Shown here in pieces: positions 18,117 through 27,720 of a stretch of 64,000 bases of DNA. The stretch covers positions 62,001 through 126,000 of the forward strand of contig NZ_FNJD01000008.1 of NCBI RefSeq assembly GCF_900103185.1, given 5' to 3'. The stretch's first letter is position 1; every line of letters starts with the position of its first letter. This DNA comes from Sulfitobacter litoralis (GTDB lineage: Bacteria > Pseudomonadota > Alphaproteobacteria > Rhodobacterales > Rhodobacteraceae). Below the pieces are notes generated by a model that searched no databases, was not told the DNA's origin, and saw only the letters and a program-made list of their open reading frames with translations. The position numbers and the translations under genes are program-made.

Positions 18117-19381
18117 CATCCCCTATTATGTCGGAACGACGGGTCAGCATGATTGGCGCCTTGCTGGTGGCAATCGGGCCTGTGTCGATGGCGCTATATA
18201 CGCCAGCGATGACAGAGCTGGTGCGCGTGTTCGAGACGACGGAATCCGCAATCAAGCTGACGTTGACCCTGTATTTCGGTGGTTTCGCCTGTGCGCAATT
18301 GATTGCAGGGCCGCTGTCAGATGCGCTTGGTCGACGCCCAATTACGATTGCATTTATGGCACTATATTGTGTGGCCAGTGTCGCGGCGACCCTGTCGCCC
18401 ACGGTCGAAGTCCTGATGGGCGCGCGCTTCTTGCAAGGGATAGGAGCCTCGGCGGGGATCGCGATTTCACGAGCATTGGTGCGTGATCTATTCACCGACG
18501 ACCAATCCTCGCGGATCATGAACCTGATCGGCATTATTCTAGCGCTCGGGCCGGCGCTGGCACCTACGATCGGTGGTCTGATGTTGCCCCTCTTCGGGTG
18601 GCAGTCGATTTTCCTGCTTATGACCCTGATCGGTTTTCTTGTGATTTGGGTGGCGTTGTTCTCGATGAAGGAGACCGTGACCGCTGACCCGTCACGGTTG
18701 AATTTCAAAGCGCTCGGACGGACCTACAAGTCCTTGCTTGGCAATCCCCAGTTTATGACGGCCGCCTTAGTCATGGGCGGGGCCCTTGGCGCGCTGTATG
18801 CGCAGGCGACATTCCTGCCGTTCATCCTGATGGACGAGGTCGGGCTGACACCGGCGCAGTTCGGCGCCTCTATGCTGGCGCAATCGGGCAGCTTTTTTGC
18901 GGCGTCGCTTTTGGTGCGCCAGTTGATGGGCCGTTTTTCGGCAAACCGGCTTGTCGGGCCGGGGCTTGTGTTCGTGGCCTTGGGCAGTCTTGGGACTTTG
19001 ACGCTGCTGCTATGGCCGCCCAGTTTCTTGCATGTGATGGTGCCCGTGGCGACCTATTCTTTTGGGATCGCCTTTGTGATGCCGGCGATGTCCACCGCAG
19101 CGCTGGCCCCGTTTGGGCGGTCGGCGGGGGCAGCTGCGTCGATGCTGGGCTTTATCCAGATGGGCTCGGGCCTGCTTGTTGGGTCAATCGGGGCGATGAT
19201 GGGCAATGCCCTTTTGGCGATGGCGATACTAATCCCGATGATGGGGGCTATGGCCTGCATATCCTTTCTGATGTATCGCAAGCTACAGCCGCCGGCGTCA
19301 CCGACGGGACCAGCGGCGACACGCGCGACCTGCGGGCCCAAGGTCGCCGCCCAAGCGCCGGTAACTGCGCCAGAAAAATAG
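18113..19381 (+). CDS. Bcr/CflA-family MFS drug exporter
   Basis: 422 residues with about 12 hydrophobic helices. Typical Bcr/CflA features: IGPVSMALYTPAMTEL in helix 1, the DALGRRP loop after helix 2 and the RFLQGIGASAGIAISRALVRD segment in helices 4-5. An inner-membrane proton antiporter for drugs or metabolites. The start at 18113 overlaps the MarR stop (ATGA); a longer frame upstream lies inside the MarR gene and is rejected. Likely controlled by the MarR protein. Confidence 0.9.
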   Translation: MTSPIMSERRVSMIGALLVAIGPVSMALYTPAMTELVRVFETTESAIKLTLTLYFGGFACAQLIAGPLSDALGRRPITIAFMALYCVASVAATLSPTVEVLMGARFLQGIGASAGIAISRALVRDLFTDDQSSRIMNLIGIILALGPALAPTIGGLMLPLFGWQSIFLLMTLIGFLVIWVALFSMKETVTADPSRLNFKALGRTYKSLLGNPQFMTAALVMGGALGALYAQATFLPFILMDEVGLTPAQFGASMLAQSGSFFAASLLVRQLMGRFSANRLVGPGLVFVALGSLGTLTLLLWPPSFLHVMVPVATYSFGIAFVMPAMSTAALAPFGRSAGAAASMLGFIQMGSGLLVGSIGAMMGNALLAMAILIPMMGAMACISFLMYRKLQPPASPTGPAATRATCGPKVAAQAPVTAPEK

Positions 19382-19454
19382 GGCACGTCGCCTCCCAGAG
19401 ACCGGCACCTCTGGTGCGATTTAAGATATGAATTGAAAAGACAGGATCGTCAGA

Positions 19455-20621
19455 ATGAATTCCTTGATTTCCGGGCTGCGCCACGCAGTTCTTGCAACGG
19501 CTATTTGTGCGGTGTCTGTCCCCGCAGTGGCACAGCAGGCAGAGCGTCCACCCGCCGCTGTCACCGTTATGACCATGCAACCGCAGGACGTGCAGCTGGC
19601 CACCACTTTACCGGGACGCGTTGTGGCCTCTGCCGAGGCCGAGGTGCGGCCGCAAGTGGCTGGGATCGTCACCAAACGTCTATTTACCGAAGGCGAGCCT
19701 GTGGCAGAAGGCGATGTCCTTTTCACCATTGACCCAATCGCTTATGAGGCAGCGGTGGCACAGGCGCAGGCCTCGGTCGCGCAGGCTCAGGCGCAAGCCC
19801 GGTCAGCAGATCGAGAGGCCAAGCGCTTCGAGGAACTGTCGTCGCGCAATGTGGCCAGCGATCAGGCGCTTGATGCGGCGGTCGCAGCACGGGACGGCGC
19901 GGCGGCGTCGCTGCAGGCGGCGCAAGCTGGGTTGCAATCGGCCCAGATCGAACTGGACCACACGCAGGTCCGTGCCCGCCTGTCAGGCGAGATCGGGCGG
20001 TCGCTGACCAGCCCCGGTGCGCTGGTGACCAACAGCCAAGCCAGCCCTCTCGCTATCATTCGCAACATTGACCCCGTTTATGTCGATGTGACGCAATCGG
20101 CTGCAGAACTGCTTGATTGGCGGCGCGGCAATGCGGAAAAACGGCTGGGCGACACCCCGCGCGAGGTCAAGCTAACGCTGGCGGATGGCAGTATCTACGA
20201 CCAGACCGGCACGTTGAACGCGGCCGAGCCGGACGTCGACCAGCAAACCGGCGTGGTCGTTCTACGAATGGGGTTTGCCAACCCTGACCGCCTGCTGCTG
20301 CCCGGGATGTATGTTCGCGTTGAAATGCCGACAGGGATCGCCAAGGGTGCGTTTCTTGTCCCGCAAGAGGCCGTGAGCCGCGACCGTCGTGGGCAGCCGC
20401 TGGCGATGGTGGTCAACGCCGACAATGTGGTCGAACAGCGCCTGCTGACGGTGCTACAGGACCGTGGATCGGACTGGATCGTGAGCGAGGGCCTATCGGC
20501 GGGGGACCGTGTAATCGTGATGGGCCTGCAAAAGGCTGCCCCTGGTGCCACTGTCACGCCCCAAGAACAAACCGCCCCCGACACCACGTCCAGGGACACC
20601 GCACCGGCACCCGCCGAATAA
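19455..20621 (+). CDS. RND efflux periplasmic adaptor (AcrA/MexA type)
   Basis: 388 residues. Signal peptide about 1-26 (ends VPAVAQQ) without a lipobox cysteine. Then a biotinyl-lipoyl half-domain (PQVAGIVTKRLFTEGEPVAEGDVLF), a helical hairpin rich in Ala/Gln (about 95-165), the second lipoyl half, a beta-barrel domain and a membrane-proximal domain. It links the inner-membrane pump encoded 21 bp downstream to an outer-membrane channel. No TolC-like gene is present here, so a shared channel must be used. Confidence 0.94.
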   Translation: MNSLISGLRHAVLATAICAVSVPAVAQQAERPPAAVTVMTMQPQDVQLATTLPGRVVASAEAEVRPQVAGIVTKRLFTEGEPVAEGDVLFTIDPIAYEAAVAQAQASVAQAQAQARSADREAKRFEELSSRNVASDQALDAAVAARDGAAASLQAAQAGLQSAQIELDHTQVRARLSGEIGRSLTSPGALVTNSQASPLAIIRNIDPVYVDVTQSAAELLDWRRGNAEKRLGDTPREVKLTLADGSIYDQTGTLNAAEPDVDQQTGVVVLRMGFANPDRLLLPGMYVRVEMPTGIAKGAFLVPQEAVSRDRRGQPLAMVVNADNVVEQRLLTVLQDRGSDWIVSEGLSAGDRVIVMGLQKAAPGATVTPQEQTAPDTTSRDTAPAPAE

Positions 20622-20642
20622 CCAAAAGCCGGAGCGTTTTGC

Positions 20643-23600
20643 ATGGCCCGTTTCTTTATTGACCGCCCTATCTTTGCGTGGGTCATTTCAATTTTCATCA
20701 TGGGTATCGGCGTTTTGTCGATCCTCACCCTCCCCGTGGCGCAATATCCGCAGATCGCGCCGCCCTCCGTGGCCGTGCGTGCGTCCTATCCCGGGGCCTC
20801 GGCGCAGACGGTGGCCAATACGGTGACGCAGGTGATTGAACAGCAGATGACCGGTCTGGACGGGCTGCGCTATATCTCGTCGTCATCCACCAGCGCCGGC
20901 GGTGCCAGCATCACGCTGACCTTCGAGACCGGCACCGATGTCGATATCGCGCAGGTACAGGTGCAAAACAAACTGTCGCAAGCCTCTGCGTTGTTGCCAG
21001 AACCGGTGCAGCGTCAGGGCATCACGGTGCAAAAATCCTCTGCCGGATTCTTGATGGTGATCGGGCTGATTGGCGAGAACGGCCAATATGATGCCACCGA
21101 TCTTGGCGACTACATGCAATCCAATCTGGTGAACGAGATCAGCCGCGTCGAAGGCGTGGGCAGCGTGCAGGTGTTCGGGGCGCAATACGCCATGCGCATC
21201 TGGCTTGACCCTGTAAAGCTCGCCGCGTTCGAGCTGACCCCATCCGACATCGTCGCCGCCGTTTCGGCCGAGAACGCGCAGATTTCGGCGGGGTCTTTTG
21301 GCAGCCGCCCCGCGGTCGAAGGGCAGGCGCTGAACGCGACGATCACGGCACAATCCCTGCTGACCAGTCCCGAGGATTTCCGCCAAATCGTGCTGCGTGC
21401 GGAAACCGACGGCGGGCTGGTGCTGCTGAATGATGTTGCGCGGGTAGAGATCGGTGCGGAAAGCTATGCCACAATCTCGCGCTATAACCGCAATGCCGCG
21501 ACCGGCATGGCGGTCAGCCTCGCCCCCGGTGCCAACGCACTGGATACGGCTGCTGCCGTCGAACAGCGGATCGAGGAACTGTCGGCGTTCTTCCCCGACG
21601 GGGTCAGCTATGTTGTTCCCTTCGATACAACGCCTTTCGTCAAAATCTCTATCGAAGAGGTGATCAAGACCCTGATCGAGGCGATCGTGTTGGTGTTCAT
21701 CGTTATGTATCTGTTCTTGCAGAACATTCGCGCCACGCTGATTCCGACGCTTGCTGTGCCGGTCGTGTTGCTGGGGACATTCGGCGTGCTGGCGGCCTTT
21801 GGGTTTTCGATCAACACGCTGACGATGTTGGGCATGGTGCTGGCGATTGGTCTGTTGGTGGATGACGCGATTGTTGTCGTCGAAAATGTCGAACGCATCA
21901 TGGAACAGGAACACATCGGTCCGCTGGAAGCGACGCGCAAATCGATGGACCAGATCACCGGTGCCTTGATCGGCATCGCTGTGGTTTTGTCTGCGGTTTT
22001 CGTGCCGATGGCGTTTTTCCCCGGCTCGACGGGGGTGATCTACAAGCAGTTCTCGATCACCATCATCTCGGCCATGACATTGTCGGTGGTGGTGGCCCTG
22101 ACGCTAACGCCGGCGCTCTGTGCGTCACTGCTTAGGCAGGGCAGCCACGAGAAGCGGCGCGGGTTCTTCGGCCTGTTCAACCGCGGTTTTGACAAGACGC
22201 TTGGTGGGTACACTGGCACGGTGGGCTGGCTGGTGCGCCGTCCGCTGCGGGTCGGGCTGGTCTATCTGGCGATCATCGCGGCGATGGTGTTCTTGTTCAT
22301 GCGCACGCCCGCAGGGTTTCTGCCCGCCGAGGATCAGGGCACGCTGTTCACGCTGGTGCAGGCGCCCACGGGGGCGACGGCGGAACGCACGCTCGAGGTC
22401 ATCAAGCAGGTCGAAAACTACTATCTGGAAAACGAGAGTGACGTCGTTGAATCCGTGTTCGGCGTGGTTGGCTTCAGCTTTGCGGGCCAAGGGCAAAACC
22501 TTGGTCTGGTCTTTGTACGGCTAAAAGACTGGGAGGAACGCACCGCAGCCGCGCAAAGCGTGCAGGCGGTGGCCGGTCGGGCGTTTGGTGCATTCAGCCA
22601 AATTCAGGACGCAATGGTGTTTCCCATTGTGCCACCCTCGGTCAGCCAGCTTGGCAATGTATCCGGCTTTGATTTCTATCTGCAAGGGCGCGGCGGGCAA
22701 AGCCACGAGCAATTGCTAGAGGCGCGTAACCAGCTGTTGGGAATGGCGGCGCAAAGCCCGCTCATCGCCTCCGCCCGCCCCAGCGGGCTAGAGGATGCGG
22801 CGCAGTTCAATCTGGATATCGACTGGCGCCGTGCCGGGGCGATGGGGGTCAGCGCCACGGATGTGGGCACGCTACTGACCATCGCTTGGGCGGGTCGCTA
22901 TGTGAATGACTTTGTCGATGAAGGGCGGATCAAGCGGGTCTATGTGCAGGGCGAGGCCGCGGCGCGGGCGGTGCCTTCGGATCTTGAGAAATGGCGCGTG
23001 CGCAATGACAGCGGCGGGTTGGTGCCCTTCTCGAACTTTGCCGAAGGAAGCTGGGCTTACGGGCCGCAGGGGGTGAACCGCTATAACGGCATCCCCGCGA
23101 TGCAAATTCAGGGGTCCCCCGCGCCGGGGGTCAGCACGGGCGAAGCCATCGCAGAGCTGGAACGTCTGGTGACGCAGTTGCCCCCAGGTTTCCAGATCGC
23201 GTGGACGGGTCTGTCGTTGGAAGAACAAGAAAGCGGCAATCAGGCACCGCTGCTGTATGGTCTGTCGCTGGCAGCGATTTTCCTTGCGCTGGCCGCGCTA
23301 TATGAAAGCTGGTCGATCCCCTTTGCGGTGATGCTCGCGATGCCGATCGGTATCCTTGGGACGTTGACCGGTGCGTATCTGGGCGGGTTCGAAAATGGCG
23401 TCTTCTTTCAGGTGGGGCTGTTGACCGTCGTGGGTCTGACGGGCAAAAACGCGATCCTGATCGTCGAGTTTGCCCGTGACAGACGCCGAGAAGGCGAGAG
23501 CGTTTTTGACGCCGCCATTGATGCAGCACGGCAGCGGTTCCGCCCGATCATCATGACCTCTATGGCGTTTTCATTGGGGGTCTTGCCGCTGGTTCTTAGC

Positions 23601-23756
23601 ACGGGTGCCGGGTCTGGCGGGCGTACGGCGATTGGGGCCGGTGTGCTGGCCGGTACGATTGCCGCGACCGTTCTGGGTGTGCTGTTCGTGCCCTATTTCT
23701 TTGCCATGGTGGCGCGTTTCACCGGCAAGGATCCGGCCAAGACCACCAACGATTAA
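20643..23756 (+). CDS. RND efflux pump inner-membrane subunit (AcrB/HAE1 type)
   Basis: 1037 residues, the usual HAE1 length, with 12 transmembrane helices and two large periplasmic loops. The proton-relay pair is in GLLVDDAIVVVENV (helix 4) and the partner lysine in GLTGKNAILIVEFARD (helix 10). N-terminus ARFFIDRPIFAWVISI is the family signature. It works as a trimer driven by the proton gradient and exports hydrophobic compounds. It is cotranscribed with the adaptor. A hairpin follows 26 bp after the stop. Confidence 0.96.
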   Translation: MARFFIDRPIFAWVISIFIMGIGVLSILTLPVAQYPQIAPPSVAVRASYPGASAQTVANTVTQVIEQQMTGLDGLRYISSSSTSAGGASITLTFETGTDVDIAQVQVQNKLSQASALLPEPVQRQGITVQKSSAGFLMVIGLIGENGQYDATDLGDYMQSNLVNEISRVEGVGSVQVFGAQYAMRIWLDPVKLAAFELTPSDIVAAVSAENAQISAGSFGSRPAVEGQALNATITAQSLLTSPEDFRQIVLRAETDGGLVLLNDVARVEIGAESYATISRYNRNAATGMAVSLAPGANALDTAAAVEQRIEELSAFFPDGVSYVVPFDTTPFVKISIEEVIKTLIEAIVLVFIVMYLFLQNIRATLIPTLAVPVVLLGTFGVLAAFGFSINTLTMLGMVLAIGLLVDDAIVVVENVERIMEQEHIGPLEATRKSMDQITGALIGIAVVLSAVFVPMAFFPGSTGVIYKQFSITIISAMTLSVVVALTLTPALCASLLRQGSHEKRRGFFGLFNRGFDKTLGGYTGTVGWLVRRPLRVGLVYLAIIAAMVFLFMRTPAGFLPAEDQGTLFTLVQAPTGATAERTLEVIKQVENYYLENESDVVESVFGVVGFSFAGQGQNLGLVFVRLKDWEERTAAAQSVQAVAGRAFGAFSQIQDAMVFPIVPPSVSQLGNVSGFDFYLQGRGGQSHEQLLEARNQLLGMAAQSPLIASARPSGLEDAAQFNLDIDWRRAGAMGVSATDVGTLLTIAWAGRYVNDFVDEGRIKRVYVQGEAAARAVPSDLEKWRVRNDSGGLVPFSNFAEGSWAYGPQGVNRYNGIPAMQIQGSPAPGVSTGEAIAELERLVTQLPPGFQIAWTGLSLEEQESGNQAPLLYGLSLAAIFLALAALYESWSIPFAVMLAMPIGILGTLTGAYLGGFENGVFFQVGLLTVVGLTGKNAILIVEFARDRRREGESVFDAAIDAARQRFRPIIMTSMAFSLGVLPLVLSTGAGSGGRTAIGAGVLAGTIAATVLGVLFVPYFFAMVARFTGKDPAKTTND

Positions 23757-23782
23757 GCCCGCATCACCAGTGATGAAAATCT

Positions 23783-23814
23783 GGCGGAGGTAGCTTTACA
23801 TTATCTCCGCCTTT
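23783..23814 (+). terminator. Terminator hairpin after the RND operon
   Basis: GGCGGAGGTA and TATCTCCGCC pair over 10 bp (one G-T wobble) around a 9-nt loop and are followed by TTT. A second hairpin, CCCGCG-GTTT-CGCGGG, lies at 23834-23849. Confidence 0.6.
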
Positions 23815-23833
23815 GGCATGTCGGGTCATTGAC

Positions 23834-23849
23834 CCCGCGGTTTCGCGGG
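23834..23849 (+). terminator. Second GC-rich hairpin downstream of the RND operon
   Basis: Perfect 6-bp stem CCCGCG/CGCGGG with loop GTTT, 23 bp after the end of the first hairpin. There is no T-run, so its role as a terminator is uncertain. Confidence 0.35.
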
Positions 23850-23919
23850 CTAGCTCGCCTCTCCAAGGGAAGCATCAGAATTCCACGCCATTCGCCAACA
23901 GTTTGAAGGAATAGCCAGC

Positions 23920-24378
23920 ATGATCAACTTTACCCTGAACGGCAAAGAGGTAAGCGTTGACGCGCCCGACGACACGCCCCTTTTGTGGGTGCTGCGCGAT
24001 GAGATGCGGCTGACTGGGACGAAATTTGGCTGTGGCATCGCCCAATGCGGTGCCTGCACCGTCGAGCTGAACGGTATGACACGTCGCAGCTGTGTCACCC
24101 CAATCTCGATGGTCGAGGGGTCTTATGTGACCACCATCGAAGCGGTCGAAGGTCGCGAAGCGCGCGCCGTACAGGCCGCATGGGAAGCGATTGACGTACC
24201 CCAGTGCGGTTGGTGTCAATCCGGACAGGTCATGAGCGCCACGGCCCTGCTGCGCGAGATCCCCAACCCCACGGACGAGGAGATCGACAATGCGATGGCC
24301 GGCAATATCTGCCGCTGCGCCACCTATGTCCGTATCCGCGCCGCGATCAAGAACGCCGCCAAAGAGCTGGAGGGTTAA
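23920..24378 (+). CDS. 2Fe-2S subunit of molybdenum hydroxylase (IorA-like)
   Basis: 152 residues. Plant-type 2Fe-2S cluster near the N-terminus (CGIAQCGACTVELNG plus a following Cys) and the second cluster domain with CGWCQSGQVMSA and CRCATYVRI. This is the small subunit of isoquinoline 1-oxidoreductase-type enzymes, which carry electrons from a molybdopterin subunit to a cytochrome. AAGGA lies before the ATG. The large subunit follows after 3 bp. Confidence 0.94.
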   Translation: MINFTLNGKEVSVDAPDDTPLLWVLRDEMRLTGTKFGCGIAQCGACTVELNGMTRRSCVTPISMVEGSYVTTIEAVEGREARAVQAAWEAIDVPQCGWCQSGQVMSATALLREIPNPTDEEIDNAMAGNICRCATYVRIRAAIKNAAKELEG

Positions 24379-24381
24379 GCC

Positions 24382-26559
24382 ATGAACACTTCAAAGCTTT
24401 CCCGTCGCGGCTTTCTGTCAACCGCTTCTGCCGGTCTGGTGATCGGTGTTGTTCTGCCGGAAAAATCACGCGCCCAATCCGGTGCCGCGACCGCTTTTGA
24501 TCCGTCGGCTGATCCGGCTACCTTCGCACCAAACGCATTTGTCCGCGTCGCGCCGGATGACACGGTGACGGTGCTGATCAAGCATATCGAATTCGGTCAG
24601 GGGCCAAACACCGGTCTCGCGACCTTGGTGGCCGAAGAGTTGGACGCCGACTGGTCGCAGATGCGCGCCGAAAGTGCACCGGCCAATGATGAACTTTATG
24701 CCAATTCCTTGTTCGGATTGCAGGGGACAGGCGGATCCACCGCGATGGCGAACAGCTATATGCAGATGCGCAAAGCCGGCGCGGCTGCGCGCGCGATGCT
24801 GGTGGATGCTGCCGCCGCCGAATGGGGCGTGCCCGCGTCTGAAATTACTGTGTCAAAGGGGCGCATTTCTCACGCCAAGGGCACCGAAGCGGGCTTTGGT
24901 GCCTTCGCTGAGAAAGCCGCGACTATGACGGCACCTGCGGAGCCCAAGTTGAAGCAGGCCAAGGATTTTATCCTGATCGGGACCGATGTGCCCAAGCTGG
25001 ATACCCACGCCAAGACGACCGGCAAAGCGGAATACACGATGGATGTGTACCGCGACGGAATGGAGACCGTCGTCGTCGCCCACCCCGACAAGATGGGCGC
25101 TGTCGTGGCCAGCTTTGACGATACCGACGCACTGAAGGTCGCGGGCGTGATCGCGGTGCGTGAAATCCCGCATGGGGTCGCGGTCTATGCCAAGAACACC
25201 GGTGCCGCGCTCAAGGGGCGCGAGGCGTTGCGCGTGACGTGGGATGACAGCAAGGCCGAAACGCGGTCGAGCGAGCAAATCTATGCGGATTTCTCGCGTG
25301 CCGCTGCCGAAGGCGGCCGTGCCGCGGAAGAGGTTGGCGATGCTATGGCGGGGATCGACGGGGCCGTGCAGGTGATCGAGGCAGAATTCCACTTCCCCTA
25401 TCTTGCCCATGCCGCGCTCGAGCCGCTGGATGCTGTTCTTGAAATGACCGATGGCAAGGCCGAACTCTGGATGGGCTCGCAGTTCCCGTCGCTCGATAAG
25501 CCGACGCTGGCAGCCACCTTGGGGATCAATCCGTCAGATGTGCAGATCAACGTAATGTTCGCGGGCGGCAGCTTTGGTCGCCGTGCGCAGCCTACGGCCC
25601 ATGTCGCCGCTGAAGTCGCCGAGATCGCGAAAGCCGCAGGCGGCAACGGCGCGTGGAAGCTACTTTGGACGCGCGAAGATGACATGACCGGCGGCTATTA
25701 TCGTCCGCTGACCGTGCACAAGATGAAGGGCGGCTTGGACGCAGACGGCAATATCGTCGGGTGGCATGACGTGGTGGTGAACCAGTCCATCATGGCCGGT
25801 GGTCCGATGGAAGCGATGATGAAAGACGGCATGGACCCGACCTCTTATGAGGGCGCGACGAAAATGCCATATGATCTGCCTGCGCTCAAGGTGGATTGGG
25901 TCCGGCAAGACAGCCCCGTGTCGGTGCTTTGGTGGCGTTCTGTCGGGCATTCGCACACCGGCTATGCGACCGAAGTTTTCCTCGATCAACTGCTTGAAGC
26001 AGGGGGCAAAGACCCCGTTCAGGGGCGTCTGGACCTGATGAAAGGCGACGCCGGTCGCGACCGTGGCGTATTGGAAAAAGTGGCCGAGCTTGCGGGCTGG
26101 GACGGTACCAAGGTCAAGGGGGATCGTGCCTACGGCGTCGCCGTGCACGAAAGCTTTAATACCTATGTGGCCCAGATCGTCGAAGTGTCGGATCAAGGCG
26201 GTTTCCCCAAGGTGCATAAGATCTGGTGCGCCGTCGACTGTGGTGTCGCCGTGAACCCCAATGTCATCCGTGCGCAGATCGAAGGTGGGGCCGGCTATGG
26301 TCTGGGCTCGGTGCTGTTCGACGAGGTCACCCTTGGCGAGGGCGGCACCATCGTTGAACGCAACTTTGACACCTACCGCATGCTGCGCATCAACGAGATG
26401 CCCGAGGTAGAAGTCGCCATCATCCAAAGCGACAATGACCCCACCGGCATCGGCGAACCCGGTCTGCCGCCCGTAGGACCAGCCGTCGCAAATGCATGGC
26501 GCGCCCTGACGGGGCAGGCTGTCACCAAACTGCCCTTTAGCAAATCCGTAGGAGTGTAA
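24382..26559 (+). CDS. Molybdopterin-binding subunit of periplasmic hydroxylase (IorB-like)
   Basis: 725 residues. A twin-arginine signal (SRRGFLSTASAGLV, ending KSRAQ) shows that the folded cofactor-loaded enzyme is exported. The Mo-binding body includes HIEFGQGPNTGLATL, GGSFGRRAQ and the C-terminal GIGEPGLPP, which carries the active-site Glu. No FAD subunit is encoded, as expected for the Ior/NicAB-type group that passes electrons to cytochrome c. Possible substrates are N-heterocycles or aldehydes; the exact one cannot be read. Confidence 0.93.
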   Translation: MNTSKLSRRGFLSTASAGLVIGVVLPEKSRAQSGAATAFDPSADPATFAPNAFVRVAPDDTVTVLIKHIEFGQGPNTGLATLVAEELDADWSQMRAESAPANDELYANSLFGLQGTGGSTAMANSYMQMRKAGAAARAMLVDAAAAEWGVPASEITVSKGRISHAKGTEAGFGAFAEKAATMTAPAEPKLKQAKDFILIGTDVPKLDTHAKTTGKAEYTMDVYRDGMETVVVAHPDKMGAVVASFDDTDALKVAGVIAVREIPHGVAVYAKNTGAALKGREALRVTWDDSKAETRSSEQIYADFSRAAAEGGRAAEEVGDAMAGIDGAVQVIEAEFHFPYLAHAALEPLDAVLEMTDGKAELWMGSQFPSLDKPTLAATLGINPSDVQINVMFAGGSFGRRAQPTAHVAAEVAEIAKAAGGNGAWKLLWTREDDMTGGYYRPLTVHKMKGGLDADGNIVGWHDVVVNQSIMAGGPMEAMMKDGMDPTSYEGATKMPYDLPALKVDWVRQDSPVSVLWWRSVGHSHTGYATEVFLDQLLEAGGKDPVQGRLDLMKGDAGRDRGVLEKVAELAGWDGTKVKGDRAYGVAVHESFNTYVAQIVEVSDQGGFPKVHKIWCAVDCGVAVNPNVIRAQIEGGAGYGLGSVLFDEVTLGEGGTIVERNFDTYRMLRINEMPEVEVAIIQSDNDPTGIGEPGLPPVGPAVANAWRALTGQAVTKLPFSKSVGV

Positions 26560-26562
26560 GTC

Positions 26563-27168
26563 ATGAAAAATACGCTGAACATCATGGCCATCACTGCGCT
26601 GATGGCGGGCCCTGTTATGGCGGAAACCGTCAACGGTTTGCGCACCGTCAACGAGTTTGATGCCATCGAAGGGGAGGCCGAACGCTCCACCGCGCTGTTC
26701 GAGGAAATGATGGTGGTGATCGGACATCCGCGCTGCCTGAACTGTCACCCCGTCGATAACTCCCCCCGCCAAGGGATGGATATGCAGATGCACGAGCCCC
26801 CCGTTGTGCGCGGAGAGGCGGACTTTGGTGCGCCGGGCATGCGCTGCACCACCTGCCACGGTGAACAAAACTTTACCTTTGCCGCAGGGGGCGGGTCTAT
26901 TCCCGGCCATACGCCTTGGCAGTTAGCGCCTATCGAAATGGGTTGGGTTGGTAAATCCGCCGCCGAGATTTGTGCCCAGATCAAGGACGAGGAACGCAAT
27001 GGTGGCAAGACGCTGGAAGAGCTGCACGAGCATAACGCCGAAGACGGTCTGGTCGGTTGGGGATGGCATCCGGGCGAGGGACGCGAGCCCGCACCGGGCA
27101 GTCAGGAGATATTTGGCGAGCTGACCAAAGCCTGGATCGAGACGGGTGCAGCCTGCCCCGCGGGGTAA
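26563..27168 (+). CDS. Di-haem cytochrome c partner of the IorAB-type enzyme
   Basis: 201 residues with a signal peptide (about 1-21, ends PVMAE). Two haem c motifs, CLNCH near residue 65 and CTTCH near residue 97, and an ending WIETGAACPAG. In the NicAB nicotinate hydroxylase of Pseudomonas cytochrome domains are fused to the large subunit; here the electron acceptor is a separate gene 3 bp downstream of it. It would pass electrons from the molybdenum enzyme to the respiratory chain. Confidence 0.88.
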   Translation: MKNTLNIMAITALMAGPVMAETVNGLRTVNEFDAIEGEAERSTALFEEMMVVIGHPRCLNCHPVDNSPRQGMDMQMHEPPVVRGEADFGAPGMRCTTCHGEQNFTFAAGGGSIPGHTPWQLAPIEMGWVGKSAAEICAQIKDEERNGGKTLEELHEHNAEDGLVGWGWHPGEGREPAPGSQEIFGELTKAWIETGAACPAG

Positions 27169-27186
27169 TCCGCGCTCCACGAAAGC

Positions 27187-27216
27187 AAAGGGCCGCGCAG
27201 GGATGCGCGGCCCTTT
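27187..27216. terminator. Bidirectional terminator hairpin
   Basis: Perfect 13-bp stem AAAGGGCCGCGCA / TGCGCGGCCCTTT with a GGGA loop, between two converging operons. The A/T-ending arms give a short T-run in both directions. Confidence 0.85.
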
Positions 27217-27236
27217 GTCGTTCTGGTTGTGAACAA

Positions 27237-27707
27237 TTAGTCTTTAAAAACAGCCAGCCCAAGCCATTCGGCCACCATCGCGGGTGTCTCAACGCCTTCG
27301 ATCTCGATCGTTAGCAGGTTCTCGCGCAGCATATCGGTGGCGTTGCGCGCCGTGACCTTTTGCAGCGTAAACCGCCCCCGCAGGCGAGAGCCCGCTTTGA
27401 CCGGTGTCAGAAACCGCAGCTTGTTCATGCCATAGTTGATGCCCATCACCTGTCCGGGCATCATATTAAAGCAATCATAGGCAAAGCGGCTGGCGAGCGA
27501 CAGGGTCAGGAACCCGTGCGCGATGGTCCCGCCAAAGGGTGTTTCCGCCGCCGCGCGTTCAGGGTCGATGTGGATCCACTGCATATCATGGGTGGTTTTG
27601 GCGAATTGGTCGATCATCTCTTGATCCACCGTGATCCAATCAGAGACACCGACCTCGGTCCCGATCAGCGTTTCACTATGGGCAAACGCCTCTTTCAGTG
27701 CAGACAT
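27237..27707 (-). CDS. MaoC-family (R)-specific enoyl-CoA hydratase / dehydratase
   Basis: 156 residues, single hot-dog fold. The hydratase motif is visible in FAKTTHDMQWIHIDPERA, followed by GGTIAHGFLTLSL. MaoC proteins hydrate 2-enoyl-CoA to (R)-3-hydroxyacyl-CoA. The start at 27707 is set by AAGGAG 8 nt upstream; a longer frame to 27770 runs into the upstream reductase gene. It lies at the end of a three-gene minus operon with two reductases. Confidence 0.92.
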   Translation of the reverse strand: MSALKEAFAHSETLIGTEVGVSDWITVDQEMIDQFAKTTHDMQWIHIDPERAAAETPFGGTIAHGFLTLSLASRFAYDCFNMMPGQVMGINYGMNKLRFLTPVKAGSRLRGRFTLQKVTARNATDMLRENLLTIEIEGVETPAMVAEWLGLAVFKD

Positions 27708-27720
27708 TGGTAATGCTCCT

